Source: Phycisphaeraceae bacterium
Lineage (GTDB): Bacteria > Planctomycetota > Phycisphaerae > Phycisphaerales > Phycisphaeraceae
Assembly: GCA_002704825.1 (NCBI GenBank)
Contig: PAIY01000096.1
Location: forward strand, 1-64,000
Length of the DNA: 64,000 nt
Direction of reading: 5' to 3'
A program made the translations under genes and the position numbers. This document shows, piece by piece, positions 1-9,214 of the stretch (position 1 is the stretch's first letter; each line of letters opens with the position of its first letter). Below the pieces are notes generated by a model. The model did no database searches. It was not told the DNA's origin and saw only the letters and a program-made list of their open reading frames with translations.

Positions 1-66
1 AAAACGGCAGGGAAGAATCACGCACATAGGGAAAGCACGCAGGCCGTTCACGATGCCAAAGATATT

Positions 67-1116
67 TCAGTTGGATCGCGGTTTGAATTTGAAAGCCTGT
101 TGCCCCGGTTCGTTAATGATGCCTTTGGCCATCTTCAACAAATGAGGTGGGATTGTGATGTGGTGTTTTCGCGCAGCAGGCAGGTTAAACAGAATCATGC
201 CTTCAATGGCATTGTTAATCTGAATCTGCGAAGGCTTGATTCCCGTGCGCACCAAATCCAGCGCAATGTGGGACGCCATGAACCCGTGTTCCATGGGTGA
301 TGCACTGATCGCCATCACGGCCCCGTCATCCACTGCAAACGGATAGATCCCAAGGATGGGTAATCGGCAGATTTTAGTCGTTGCAGCCATCACTTGTGCA
401 GGTGACATACTCTCCTGATCCAGACTGGTGGTTTTGATCGTGTGATACGTCAGCACCATCAGGGCATCGGAATCAAGGTTGGCCTGCTGGACATGCATTA
501 ACCATTGCTGGAGATTTTCGGCTTTGACGTAACGCACAATTTCAACTGGCATTTTCAGTGTTTTGGCGTAGGCAAGGTTCTGCTTGGAAGTCAGACTTTC
601 ATCGGTGAGAATGGTCACACGCTGAATGTTGGGGCTCAGGGATTTAGCCAACCGCAGCGTGTTGGTGAAGTGCGGGCGTTCAAGGATGCCGGTGACATGA
701 TCGTTGGGATAGCCGTAGTCTGAAAGCTTGCCGTTGACCCCGCAAAAGACGATAGGTGGACTCTCAGGCTTTTTGGACAATTGGCTGGCAAAGTAGGCTT
801 GAGCATTATCATCCGACGCGATGATCACGTCGGGTTTGAATGCTTGACTGACTGCAAGGGCTTTTTGACCTGCCTGGATTTTCCAGTTCTCGTCCGTGCG
901 ATGCTTGGTGTCCATGTACAGATATTTGACGTTCACCCCGGTGTCGGGCAACGCGCGTTTGATCCCCAGGTTGACGTGATCCACCCAGTCGTAGCCCTGG
1001 TGATAACTGTGCACAACGAGCATGCGATACTCGCATTTTGCTCTGCTTGTGATCCCCAACAGCAACACTGCTGCCATGCTCAGCATCATCGGAATGTTCA
1101 TTGGTCTGTTGCCCAT
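67..1116 (-). CDS. Periplasmic substrate-binding protein, ABC_sub_bind-like
   Basis: Predicted exported protein of 349 residues with a hydrophobic N-terminus (about residues 8-25) followed by a two-lobed periplasmic-binding-protein pattern. It has alternating beta/alpha segments, with KPDVIIASDDNAQAYF and PPIVFCGVNG as typical lobe-1 strands and RVTILTDESL opening lobe 2. This resembles the ABC_sub_bind (TrpX-like) family, which binds small ligands for an ABC importer or feeds a membrane-bound sensor kinase. No permease or ATPase gene lies next to it here, although the partner could lie beyond position 1. The nearest gene on the same strand, rsmJ, is 177 bp away and probably unrelated. The ATG at 1116 directly precedes the signal-like segment. 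Ligand unknown. Confidence 0.7.
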   Translation of the reverse strand: MGNRPMNIPMMLSMAAVLLLGITSRAKCEYRMLVVHSYHQGYDWVDHVNLGIKRALPDTGVNVKYLYMDTKHRTDENWKIQAGQKALAVSQAFKPDVIIASDDNAQAYFASQLSKKPESPPIVFCGVNGKLSDYGYPNDHVTGILERPHFTNTLRLAKSLSPNIQRVTILTDESLTSKQNLAYAKTLKMPVEIVRYVKAENLQQWLMHVQQANLDSDALMVLTYHTIKTTSLDQESMSPAQVMAATTKICRLPILGIYPFAVDDGAVMAISASPMEHGFMASHIALDLVRTGIKPSQIQINNAIEGMILFNLPAARKHHITIPPHLLKMAKGIINEPGQQAFKFKPRSN

Positions 1117-1293
1117 ATGCCCAGCCTGTCTTCGTCAAGTATTTTGAATACAAAACATATCGACTGGTTTGGGGGAATGTTGACATGAGAATGCTGCAAA
1201 GATGGATATGTCAGTGATGCGATTTCCTACAGACGTTACAGAAGTCTGAAACGATCATGCAGATTGTTTTTGAAGGGGTTGGGAAATGACCGG

Positions 1294-2250
1294 TTATTGG
1301 GACTTTGAGATGCCGGGGATGTACACGTCGTAGCGGACGCCTTTACCCCCGTGACTGACCACCGGATCAGGTAGCAGGGCGGGTGCCTTGGGCGGACGCT
1401 TGACGACGACGCGCCTGGTTGCCACCTGCAAAGCCAGTGGGACCAATGCTGCAGCATCCAGATCTTCACCCACCAGGTCATGAAGCACCAACATGGGTTT
1501 ACGCTGCGCCGTCTTGCGACCGGTCGGGAACATCGGGTCCAGATACACCACGTCGATGTTCGACCACGCTGACTCTGCTGGATAACGCTCGTGCCAATGA
1601 CGCAGCCAATCCAGTGCGCAACCTTGCCTGACGCACAATTCATCCGTTGGCAAAGTCGCATCACCCAACGCCCGACCCAGCGCATCCGCCAGTAAGGCAG
1701 CGACCACCGGGTTGCGCTCCAATGCATGGACATAACATCCCTGTGCATGCATCAGCCAGGTGTCCTCACCCCAGCCGGCAGTCGCATCAAGGACTCGCAA
1801 GGGTAAATCACTGCGTTTCTTGATCCCCAACGCCTTGGTCAACGGCTGCTTCAGAGACCGTCCTGCAGGTGACTGCGTATCGAGCTTTCTCAGATCGCAA
1901 CTCACCGGCTTGCCCTTGTCATCTCGCAAACGCAACTCCAGCCGATCTGCCGTCAACGTCAGCATCATCAAACTCGGTGTGGCATAACCAAGCGACAACT
2001 GCTGAGCCAATGCCTTGGCTTGGCCGACCAATTGCTCATCCGTCACCGGATCCGCATGCACACTCACACGTTTGTCTGACATGCCAACAGTATAGTCAGC
2101 TTGACCAAAATGTTTGCCTGCCCCCAGCCAAGCGTCAGCATGATCCAGTGTCGATCGCGGGTGCGAACACAGGACAACAGTGCGGACGGTCGTTGCCATC
2201 AAGTCCATGGCAACCAGTCCGGTGGCATCGAGCATGTCGTGATAATCCAT
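1294..2250 (-). CDS. rsmJ: 16S rRNA (guanine-1516 N2)-methyltransferase RsmJ
   Basis: SAM-dependent methyltransferase that would methylate N2 of G1516 in 16S rRNA. The C-terminal half has the Rossmann-fold motif I LDATAGWGED, the family motif LERNPVVAALL, the catalytic-loop motif VYLDPMFP and the KRPPKAPAL segment, all characteristic of RsmJ. At 318 residues it is longer than the roughly 250-residue E. coli enzyme; the extra length is an N-terminal domain of about 60 residues. No convincing ribosome binding site precedes the ATG at 2250, so the exact start is uncertain. It is a lone gene on the minus strand with no operon partner. Confidence 0.9.
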   Translation of the reverse strand: MDYHDMLDATGLVAMDLMATTVRTVVLCSHPRSTLDHADAWLGAGKHFGQADYTVGMSDKRVSVHADPVTDEQLVGQAKALAQQLSLGYATPSLMMLTLTADRLELRLRDDKGKPVSCDLRKLDTQSPAGRSLKQPLTKALGIKKRSDLPLRVLDATAGWGEDTWLMHAQGCYVHALERNPVVAALLADALGRALGDATLPTDELCVRQGCALDWLRHWHERYPAESAWSNIDVVYLDPMFPTGRKTAQRKPMLVLHDLVGEDLDAAALVPLALQVATRRVVVKRPPKAPALLPDPVVSHGGKGVRYDVYIPGISKSQ

Positions 2251-2277
2251 GACGGAGTTCGGGGGTGTTTTGCCAAT

Positions 2278-2310
2278 ATAAAAACAAGCTGACTCAATTT
2301 AGCCAGCTTG
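2278..2310 (-). terminator. Intrinsic terminator after the SDR gene
   Basis: On the minus strand a stem with CAAGCTG/CAGCTTG arms (outer arms 2285-2291 and 2304-2310) is followed by GTTTTTA. It lies about 35 bp beyond the stop of the SDR gene and fits rho-independent termination of that transcript. Confidence 0.6.
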
Positions 2311-2343
2311 CGTCGGAGGGTTATTCAGGTGGTCATGGGGAAT

Positions 2344-3096
2344 TTAGATCACGCCGCCACTGACAGTCAGGTTCTGGCCGGTGACCCAGGATGCGTCATC
2401 CGATGCCAGGTAGAGTACGGCCGAGGCGATGTCATTGGGTTGACCGATTCGCCCCAGTGGTGTCATGGCTTGCATCTGTGTTCGGAATTCACTCTCGGCG
2501 ATCCCGGCTGCGTGCAGACCTTCGGTTTCGACCATGCCCGGGCTGATGGCATTGACACGAATCTTACGTGGCCCAAGTTCTCGGGAAAGAGCCCCGGTGA
2601 TGGTATTGACCGCGCCCTTGGTCGCGGAATAGGTCAACACGCCGGGGATGGTACCGTTGGCGACGATGGAACTGATGTTGATGATGCTGCCACCGTTGTC
2701 ACCGAAAGCTTTGACAGCCTGTTGTGTGGCGAGCATCAAGCCCAGTACGTTGAGGTTAAACAGGCGATAAAAGTCTTCGGGGTTGACGTCTTCAATGCCG
2801 CTTTGCGAGTAGATGCCGGCATTGTTGACCAGAATGTCCAGTTGCCCGAAAGCTTCATGTGCCTTGGCAAAAAGTTGTTCGATCTCCTGGGGTTTGGACA
2901 GGTCGGCTTTGATGGCCACCGCTTTGCCACCGGCTGCGGTGATGCTGTCGACGACGTTCTGTGCGGCATCTGAACTGGAGGCATAGTTGATGACGACCGA
3001 GGCGCCAGCTGCTGCGAGCTTCTTGGCGGTGGCGGCCCCGATGCCCTTGGACGAACCGGTGACGAGTGCGACTTTGTTGTTTAAGGAAGCGGTCAT
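2344..3096 (-). CDS. SDR-family NAD(P)-dependent oxidoreductase (FabG-like)
   Basis: Classical short-chain dehydrogenase of 250 residues, the standard length. The cofactor motif TGSSKGIG lies at residues 13-20, NNAG at 91-94 and the catalytic Ser143-Tyr156-Lys160 set is intact (YSATK). The tail SDDASWVTGQNLTVSGG is typical of FabG-like members, which reduce 3-oxoacyl groups or oxidise diverse alcohols; the substrate cannot be read from sequence. It is divergent from the TetR gene at 3258, and the 161-bp gap holds two palindromes that are likely TetR operators. The simplest reading is an SDR repressed by its neighbour and induced by a reactive or aromatic small molecule. Confidence 0.9.
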   Translation of the reverse strand: MTASLNNKVALVTGSSKGIGAATAKKLAAAGASVVINYASSSDAAQNVVDSITAAGGKAVAIKADLSKPQEIEQLFAKAHEAFGQLDILVNNAGIYSQSGIEDVNPEDFYRLFNLNVLGLMLATQQAVKAFGDNGGSIINISSIVANGTIPGVLTYSATKGAVNTITGALSRELGPRKIRVNAISPGMVETEGLHAAGIAESEFRTQMQAMTPLGRIGQPNDIASAVLYLASDDASWVTGQNLTVSGGVI

Positions 3097-3170
3097 GGTG
3101 GGAATCTCTTTCTGTTTGAATGGGGTTGGCGGTTAACGATTGCTTTTGAGCTCATGAGCGTGTAAAATTT

Positions 3171-3236
3171 TGTACTGACAGGTACATAATAACCCGGCTT
3201 GTCGCCGAGTCAATAGATTTTGTACCGATTGGTAAA
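3171..3236. promoter_or_regulatory. Two palindromic operators between SDR and TetR genes
   Basis: Two 16-bp sites exactly 50 bp apart: TGTACTGACAGGTACA at 3171-3186 (perfect TGTAC/GTACA arms) and TGTACCGATTGGTAAA at 3221-3236. They share the core TACYGAYWGGTA, lie in the divergent intergenic region, and the second ends 22 bp before the TetR start codon. This is the expected layout for autoregulation by the adjacent TetR protein plus control of the SDR gene. Confidence 0.75.
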
Positions 3237-3257
3237 ATATTTTAAAGGACACCCATC

Positions 3258-3848
3258 ATGGCAGCAGGGCGCCCCAAAGCATTTGACCCCGACAAGGCAC
3301 TGGACTGTGCGCTGAAAGTGTTCTGGCAGAAAGGCTACGAGGGGGCGTCGCTTCCGGATCTCACCGAAGCGATGGGGATTAATCGGCCCAGTCTTTATGC
3401 CCAGTTCGGCAACAAGAAGCAGCTTTTTCTCAAGGCGATTGATCGCTACATCCAGGGGCCAGCCAGTCCTTCGGCGCAGGCGATCGCTCAACCCACTGCC
3501 CGGAAAGTGGTCGAGGCGCTTCTTTTCAACGGGATCAAAACCGTGAGTAACCCACGGACACCGCACGGTTGTCTGCTGGTGCAAGGCGCGTTGGTATGTG
3601 GTGACGATGCTCAGGACGTCTGCAAAGAACTGGCTAAGCGTCGCAAAGCGGCGATCACGTCACTTGCTGAGCGTTTTGAGGCAGCCAAAGTTCAGGGGGA
3701 TTTGCCAGCCGAGAGTGATGCCAGGACGCTGGCGTCCTATGTGATGGCGGTGGTATTCGGTATGGCGGTTCAGGCCACGCACGGTGTCAGCCGCCAGGAC
3801 ATGACCGCAGTTGCCGATTGGGTGCTTGCGTCCTGGCCGTCGAAGTGA
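3258..3848 (+). CDS. TetR/AcrR-family transcriptional regulator
   Basis: Repressor of 196 residues. The N-terminal TetR helix-turn-helix spans about residues 8-55, with ALKVFWQKGYEGASLPDLTEAMGI as its first part and NRPSLYAQFGNKKQLF as the recognition helix and following helix. The ligand-binding C-terminal part has the AefR/YxaF-like pattern TPHGCLLVQGAL with cysteines that could sense electrophiles. It is preceded by AAAGGA about 10 nt before the ATG at 3258. It faces the SDR gene across two operator palindromes, so it most likely represses both itself and the SDR gene. Confidence 0.9.
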   Translation: MAAGRPKAFDPDKALDCALKVFWQKGYEGASLPDLTEAMGINRPSLYAQFGNKKQLFLKAIDRYIQGPASPSAQAIAQPTARKVVEALLFNGIKTVSNPRTPHGCLLVQGALVCGDDAQDVCKELAKRRKAAITSLAERFEAAKVQGDLPAESDARTLASYVMAVVFGMAVQATHGVSRQDMTAVADWVLASWPSK

Positions 3849-4285
3849 AAATCCGCCTTAAGTCATATGGCGATGCGTTGACCACCGGGGCTGGATGAAC
3901 CATTCAGGAACACCCATCAGCCCATGCGGACAGGCTTATTTCAAGTCGGGGGCTGCGAACACCTATGTCTATCCGTTTGGAGATAGGAATTTGTCCCAAT
4001 AATTTTCTTGTCCTTTGCGGTGATTCGTGGGTATAAACGCCGCAAATGATGCGACAAATAGACCAATACAACTACCATGAATGCCGATTGGCCCAAATCT
4101 ACCTGGGTGACAAGACATTGTCTGCACGCCTTGCTGCTGACCAGTATAAAACATCGTCTGCTGGGCATTACGGAAGTATGGGGCGTTGAACTCAACTCCC
4201 AAGCAAGGTTAATATCCTGACACGTGATGTCGTCAAGTCTTAAACGGTTGAGAGTGAATTGCTCGCTCCCATTTGGAGAAGCAGA
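3849..4285. other. Intergenic region, 437 bp, no supported gene
   Basis: Lies between the TetR gene and the end of ppc. A 77-codon minus-strand open frame (3969-4202, TTG start) exists but lacks a ribosome binding site and any recognisable motif. No clear hairpin terminator was seen for either converging gene. Confidence 0.5.
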
Positions 4286-7027
4286 TCAACCCGTATTGCG
4301 TAGCCCTGCTGCGATGGCCTGGACCGTTAACCGCAATGCCTGTTCGATGGACTGTCGTGAATCTACGCCTGGATCATCAGCCTGCTTTCGTAACAGTGAT
4401 AACTGGATGTGGTTGAGTAGATCCACTTGCGGATTACGCACCGAGATGGAACGCGCCAGCCAGGGGATGTGACCACAGATGCGATCCTGCTGCTTGATAA
4501 AGAGTACCGCTTCGACTGCCAATTCAAACTCGCGGTTGAGTTTTTCCCAGATCGGCATGGCCGTTTCTGTGTCCGGGCAAAGCATGGCATAACGCATGGC
4601 GATCTGCGGTTCGCATCTTGCCAACGCCAACTCGGCATTATCAATCACCGCGCGGAACCATGGCCAATCCTGGTAGAGTTTGATGGTGTGCTGCTTTTGC
4701 TCATCGGTTAAGCAAGCCACCGCTTCACCAAGTCCATAGAAGGCATTGATGGGCATGCGGACCTGATTCCAGGCAAAGGTGTAGGGAATTGCCCGCAAGT
4801 CCTCAATACTCGCAGCGCCCGTGCGTCGGCTGGGCCTTGAACCAATGGGCAGTTTTTCCACCTGTGTCAGGGCTGTGGCATGATGCAGGTAGTTTTCAAA
4901 ACCATCGCATTGCACCAGATCGCGATAGGCCTTTAACGAACTCTCCGATAGCTGACGCGTCAACTGCTCGGTCATGTCCGTCATCTGGCTGGGCTTCTGG
5001 GAACTGACCATCAACGTCGCCCAGAAGAGCTGTTCCAGATGGCGATGAGCGATGGCAGGATCGTCATACCGTTCAGCAATAACCTCACCCTGTTCGGTAA
5101 TTCGCAGGTGTCCCTGCACGCTTTCAGGAGGTAGCGAGATGATGGCGCGGGCAGCTGGTCCACCCCCGCGTCCGATCGCACCACCTCGGCCGTGAAACAG
5201 CGTCAGCTTGATGTCGTGTTCCCTCGCCACTTGAGCCAGGCGACGTTGTGTCTGTAGCAATGACCAGTTTGAAGCCAGGTAGCCCCCATCCTTGGAGGAG
5301 TCGGAATAACCGAGCATGCACATCTGACCTTCAGGCCAATGGGCAAGGAATCGGCTGTACTGTTTGTCGGTGATCAAGGTTGTGAGAATATTATCCGACC
5401 GTTTAAGGTCATCGATGGTTTCAAAGAGTGGGGCGATGGGAATGCAACAGGCATCGTCAATCCGGTGTGCCGGGCTGGCGACTTTCAATAACCAGAGCAC
5501 GGCCATGATGTCACTGGGTTGGTGGGTCATGCTCACGATCAACGGGCCGACGGCCTGGTTTAACTGTTCCTGTGTGAGCGACTGAAGTAATTGCAATAAC
5601 TGCATCAGGTCGGCGGTCTGTTCACTGAGGTGTTTGCCTGTCACAACCGCAGCACGTTGGGCATGGTCCGTGGTGAGCATGCTCTGTCTTTGCGATTCAT
5701 CCAATGCTGCATAGTTCTGGTGAATGTCGGCCTGCTGCATAAGCTGTGTCACCGCATCGAGGACCATCTGGGAGTTGATGCGAATATCCACGCGCATCAG
5801 GTGCAAGCCGAAGACGCGGATGCGATCTTCCCATTGTTGAAGTGAGCCGCAGATCAATTCATCAAGCCCGGCTTCGAGCAGACTCTCGCGGATCATCCGC
5901 ACATCGCTGGCCAGTTCTGTAGCACTGGTATAGGCCGGCCCAGAATCGGTGGTGGTGGTGAAATGCTGACTGTGAGCCAATCTGAAATCGATCATGGCAA
6001 GCCAGTGCACAAGCCATTCGTCCGGATGCAGACGCTCGATGCGCTTGGCCAGTTTGGGCCAGCGTTGGCAATACTGTTTTAATTGCTCAGTGAGTTGAGG
6101 GTTGATGTGACATTCGGCGGTGGAGAGTGTCAAACGTTTACGCACTTTCTGACACTCGCGCTGATGTAGCTGCACGACCTTGGCACGGAGTTTCTGCAAG
6201 GTTTTTCGGGTCACCGCACAGGTCACAAACGGATTGCCATCACGATCACCGCCGACCCAGTTGCCCAGGCGGAAGGGGGTTTGTAGCGGCTTGTCATCAT
6301 CGGGTTGCCAGCTAAAGGCATCGCGGATGTTCTGGAAAATATGCGGGACAATCTGCCAGAGCGTACGCACTGCCAGGAGGTTTCGTCCCAGTTCTTCGAG
6401 AACCGTAGGCTTGCGGGCAGAGACCGGATCGGTGTACCACAAGGCAGCCAGGTCGCGCTTCATGCGCTGAATCTGGCGATGGCGTTCTTCGCTGGTGAGA
6501 TTTTCCTGATCCAGCACATACAAATCCTGGCGCAGGCGCATCAGACTCCGACGCAGACTTCGTCGCTTGGCTTCGGTGGGGTGAGCAGTAAAGACGGGTT
6601 CGATGTTGAGATTGTCGATGAGCTGTTGGAGTTGCGCGTTATCCATGCCTGTTTGACGCAATGAACTGGCCGCATTTTTGATGGTCTCGCTTTGGTTGTG
6701 GCTGACTTCCCGCTGTCTGAGAACGCGAACGCGATGACGATCTTCAGCAAGATTGACCAGGTCAAAATACATGCCGATGGCACGGGTTAATGTCATGTGT
6801 TCTTCAACACTGAGCTTCGATAGGGCGTCAGCAATTTTCTGATCAGCCGATGCTGCATCGTCTTTGCGTTGAAGGCTGATTTCCCGGAGTTGATGCAGTG
6901 TCTGCCAGTCCTGCTCTTCGCCATGCTCACGTACCAGGCGTCCGAGCAACCAACTCATGAGGTGGATATCACGTCTGAGTGCGCGGTCGTCTTTGATGTT
7001 TTGTTGATGTGTTGTGTTTTGGGTCAT
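4286..7027 (-). CDS. ppc: Phosphoenolpyruvate carboxylase
   Basis: Carboxylates phosphoenolpyruvate with bicarbonate to oxaloacetate, replenishing the TCA cycle. All family signatures are present: VFTAHPTEAKRR with the catalytic His149, GGDRDGNPFVT, MLGYSDSSKDGGY, the mobile-loop motif FHGRGGAIGRGGGPA, GSRPSRR, and the C-terminal NTG that reaches the active site. Its 913 residues fall in the usual 880-970 range. The ATG at 7027 is preceded by AGGAAAG. It lies 29 bp downstream of a winged-helix regulator on the same strand, so the two are probably cotranscribed from the promoter region shared with purE. The neighbouring purK and dabAB also handle bicarbonate. Confidence 0.98.
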   Translation of the reverse strand: MTQNTTHQQNIKDDRALRRDIHLMSWLLGRLVREHGEEQDWQTLHQLREISLQRKDDAASADQKIADALSKLSVEEHMTLTRAIGMYFDLVNLAEDRHRVRVLRQREVSHNQSETIKNAASSLRQTGMDNAQLQQLIDNLNIEPVFTAHPTEAKRRSLRRSLMRLRQDLYVLDQENLTSEERHRQIQRMKRDLAALWYTDPVSARKPTVLEELGRNLLAVRTLWQIVPHIFQNIRDAFSWQPDDDKPLQTPFRLGNWVGGDRDGNPFVTCAVTRKTLQKLRAKVVQLHQRECQKVRKRLTLSTAECHINPQLTEQLKQYCQRWPKLAKRIERLHPDEWLVHWLAMIDFRLAHSQHFTTTTDSGPAYTSATELASDVRMIRESLLEAGLDELICGSLQQWEDRIRVFGLHLMRVDIRINSQMVLDAVTQLMQQADIHQNYAALDESQRQSMLTTDHAQRAAVVTGKHLSEQTADLMQLLQLLQSLTQEQLNQAVGPLIVSMTHQPSDIMAVLWLLKVASPAHRIDDACCIPIAPLFETIDDLKRSDNILTTLITDKQYSRFLAHWPEGQMCMLGYSDSSKDGGYLASNWSLLQTQRRLAQVAREHDIKLTLFHGRGGAIGRGGGPAARAIISLPPESVQGHLRITEQGEVIAERYDDPAIAHRHLEQLFWATLMVSSQKPSQMTDMTEQLTRQLSESSLKAYRDLVQCDGFENYLHHATALTQVEKLPIGSRPSRRTGAASIEDLRAIPYTFAWNQVRMPINAFYGLGEAVACLTDEQKQHTIKLYQDWPWFRAVIDNAELALARCEPQIAMRYAMLCPDTETAMPIWEKLNREFELAVEAVLFIKQQDRICGHIPWLARSISVRNPQVDLLNHIQLSLLRKQADDPGVDSRQSIEQALRLTVQAIAAGLRNTG

Positions 7028-7056
7028 GCTGCTTTCCTGAGGTGTGAGGCGATGAT

Positions 7057-7392
7057 TTATTTTCGCGTTTTGCTTTTGGACTTTGTTGGCTTGGGATCAC
7101 TGACCATTTCCAGAAGCTGGTTGACTGTGCAATGTCCTTCGACCGGATGCCGCAACGGTTGATGGGGGGTGACAGTGTAGACATTGCGTCTGCCTTCACG
7201 GGTATGCGCCAAAACACCGGCAGCTTCAAGTTCCATGACAATGCGTTGGACAGCACGTTCGGTGATCCCCACCGCATTGGCTACATCGGACAAACGCATA
7301 TGCGGGTCCTTGTACAGGCAGATCAAGACATGCGAATGATTGGTCAGAAAAGTCCAGGTATGTCCTGAGGCAGATTCAGTTGTTGGTCTCAT
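7057..7392 (-). CDS. Winged-helix transcriptional regulator (MarR-like)
   Basis: Small DNA-binding protein of 111 residues. The segment HMRLSDVANAVGITERAVQRI is a winged-helix recognition unit and REGRRNVYTV is the wing. The tail is short and basic (KPTKSKSKTRK), with no obvious effector domain. The ATG at 7392 is chosen over an upstream ATG because AAGGAG precedes it by 7 nt. It sits 29 bp before ppc and divergent from purE. The intergenic region contains three tandem 14-bp repeats that are candidate binding sites. Inference: a local regulator of the ppc and pur-dab units; its signal is unknown. Confidence 0.75.
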   Translation of the reverse strand: MRPTTESASGHTWTFLTNHSHVLICLYKDPHMRLSDVANAVGITERAVQRIVMELEAAGVLAHTREGRRNVYTVTPHQPLRHPVEGHCTVNQLLEMVSDPKPTKSKSKTRK

Positions 7393-7507
7393 GAAAAATC
7401 TCCTTGACAGGACATAGTATAACGATAGTATAAACACGAAACAAAATTCGTGTATTAAAATTCGTGTATTAAAATACGTGAAATAAAAAACACAAAAGGA
7501 ATGTCAG
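7393..7507. promoter_or_regulatory. Divergent regulator-ppc/purEK-dabBA control region with tandem 14-bp repeats
   Basis: AT-rich 115-bp gap. Two exact copies of AAAATTCGTGTATT (7443-7456 and 7457-7470) are followed by a third, diverged copy AAAATACGTGAAAT (7471-7484). An inverted half, ACACGAA at 7434-7440, pairs with TTCGTGT at 7447-7453. Repeats on one 14-bp register suggest cooperative binding of a regulator to both promoters. AAAGGA at 7495-7500 is the purE ribosome binding site. Confidence 0.7.
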
Positions 7508-8011
7508 GTGTTAAATTCAACAAACAACGTTCAAGTGGGTCTGATTATGGGCAGTCAATCGGATTGGCCGACGATGAAGCATGCTGCGGATATGCTGGAC
7601 TTATTTGGTATCAAGTTCCAGGCTGCGGTGGTTTCGGCTCATCGGACTCCGCATCACATGGTTGCTTATGGGCAGGAGGCGGCAGACAAAGGTTTGGCGT
7701 TGATCATTGCCGGAGCCGGTGGTGCAGCCCATTTGCCGGGCATGATTGCTTCGTGTACCACCTTGCCGGTGATTGGCGTGCCGGTGCAAAGCAAGGCTTT
7801 AAATGGGATGGATTCGTTGTTATCCATTGCCCAGATGCCCGGGGGCGTTCCGGTTGCGACCATGGCGATCGGTTCAGCCGGTGCTAAAAATGCTGGCATC
7901 CTGGCAGCACGCATTCTCGCGTTAAGTCAACCTGATCTGAAAATCAAGGTTGAAGATTTTATCAAGCAACAATCCGATCAAGTGCTCAAACAGGAGATCC
8001 CCAATGATTGA
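7508..8011 (+). CDS. purE: N5-carboxyaminoimidazole ribonucleotide mutase
   Basis: Class I PurE of 167 residues. It converts N5-CAIR, made by PurK, to CAIR in purine synthesis. The signature GSQSDWPTM, the conserved SAHRTP loop with its catalytic His, and [11 protein letters not shown] are all present. The start is GTG at 7508, 7 nt after AAAGGA. The purK start codon overlaps the purE end by 8 bp, implying translational coupling. It is the first gene of a four-gene unit, purE-purK-dabB-dabA. Confidence 0.97.
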   Translation: MLNSTNNVQVGLIMGSQSDWPTMKHAADMLDLFGIKFQAAVVSAHRTPHHMVAYGQEAADKGLALIIAGAGGAAHLPGMIASCTTLPVIGVPVQSKALNGMDSLLSIAQMPGGVPVATMAIGSAGAKNAGILAARILALSQPDLKIKVEDFIKQQSDQVLKQEIPND

Positions 8012-9200
8012 CCAACCGTCTATTGAACCGGGTGCGACCCTTGGCGTTTGGGGAGGCGGGCAATTGGGCATGATGTTTGTCCAGGCTGCTTCGGCAATGG
8101 GCTATCGCACTGCAGTCTATTCACCTGATCCGAATGCTCCGGCTTGTGCACATGCTGATATGGTTTACTGCGGTGATTATGAGGATATCGAACAGGTCTG
8201 GCGTTTTGCCAAAGCCTGTGATGTGACCACGCTTGAATTTGAAGATGTGCCTGTCACGACATTGCAATGGGCCTCAGCATACACGCTGGTTCGCCCGGGA
8301 ATCAACGTGTTGAAATACACGCAGAACCGGGCTTTGGAAAAGCAGTTTCTTTTGGACAACCACTTACCTTGCGTCCCGCATGTGGTTCTGGAAAGTGTCA
8401 TGGGACTACACACTGCGGTCAAGCAGATCGGCATTCCCTGCGTGTTGAAAACGGTGACCAATGGTTACGACGGTCATGGACAATACGCGATCCATCACCC
8501 GGGGCAGGTCCATGGCTGCTGGCAGAAAATGGGACGCCAACAATTGATTTGTGAACAGTGGATTGACCATCAATGCGAGTTGTCAGTTCTGGTCGCCCGA
8601 TCGGCAGGGGGCCAAATGGTGACGTTCGGCCCGATTGTCAATGAGCATCACAATCATGTGCTGGACATCTCCTCTGTGCCCGGTGACCTGCATCCGTCGG
8701 TCACCCGTCAAGCCACAGCTTTGGCTGAGCAGGTCGCTTTGAGCTTGGATCTTGTCGGGATCATTGCTGTGGAGATGTACCTGCTGCCTGACAACAGGCT
8801 GCTGATCAACGAAATTGCACCCCGCCCGCACAACTCAGGTCATCTCACTTTGCAGGCCACGGATGCCAGCCAGTTTCAACAGCAGGTTCGCGCGATTTGC
8901 AACCTGCCGCTCATGCCCATGCAGCAGGAGCAACCAGCAGTGATGGTCAACATCATGGGCGATCTCTGGGAATTCGGTGAGCCGGACTTTCAACAGCTGC
9001 GTGATCTTCCCAATGTACATCTGCATTTGTATGGAAAAATACAGGCCCGGCCCGGACGCAAAATGGGACACATCACCTGCCTGGCCGAGTCTGTACAAGC
9101 TGCCAGGCAACTGGCCCTTGAAGCCCGCAGGAAACTGCGCAAAACACGCCCCAAGTCCACGCACGACGACAGCAGACAAGAGCAACTTCAAACTTCTTGA
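8004..9200 (+). CDS. purK: N5-carboxyaminoimidazole ribonucleotide synthase
   Basis: ATP-grasp ligase of 398 residues that carboxylates AIR with ATP and bicarbonate to give N5-CAIR. The N-terminal [12 protein letters not shown] is the PurK Rossmann-like motif. The ATP-grasp core includes [25 protein letters not shown] and [12 protein letters not shown], the last supplying metal and ATP ligands. The ATG at 8004 follows CAGGAGAT and overlaps purE. Only 14 bp separate its stop from the dabB start, so a bicarbonate-using enzyme is directly coupled to a bicarbonate uptake system. Confidence 0.97.
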   Translation: MIDQPSIEPGATLGVWGGGQLGMMFVQAASAMGYRTAVYSPDPNAPACAHADMVYCGDYEDIEQVWRFAKACDVTTLEFEDVPVTTLQWASAYTLVRPGINVLKYTQNRALEKQFLLDNHLPCVPHVVLESVMGLHTAVKQIGIPCVLKTVTNGYDGHGQYAIHHPGQVHGCWQKMGRQQLICEQWIDHQCELSVLVARSAGGQMVTFGPIVNEHHNHVLDISSVPGDLHPSVTRQATALAEQVALSLDLVGIIAVEMYLLPDNRLLINEIAPRPHNSGHLTLQATDASQFQQQVRAICNLPLMPMQQEQPAVMVNIMGDLWEFGEPDFQQLRDLPNVHLHLYGKIQARPGRKMGHITCLAESVQAARQLALEARRKLRKTRPKSTHDDSRQEQLQTS

Positions 9201-9214
9201 ATGGAAAGTAATTG

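Noticed and set aside
3969-4202. Small minus-strand ORF after ppc
   Set aside because: TTG start, no ribosome binding site, no recognisable domain. Left as intergenic.
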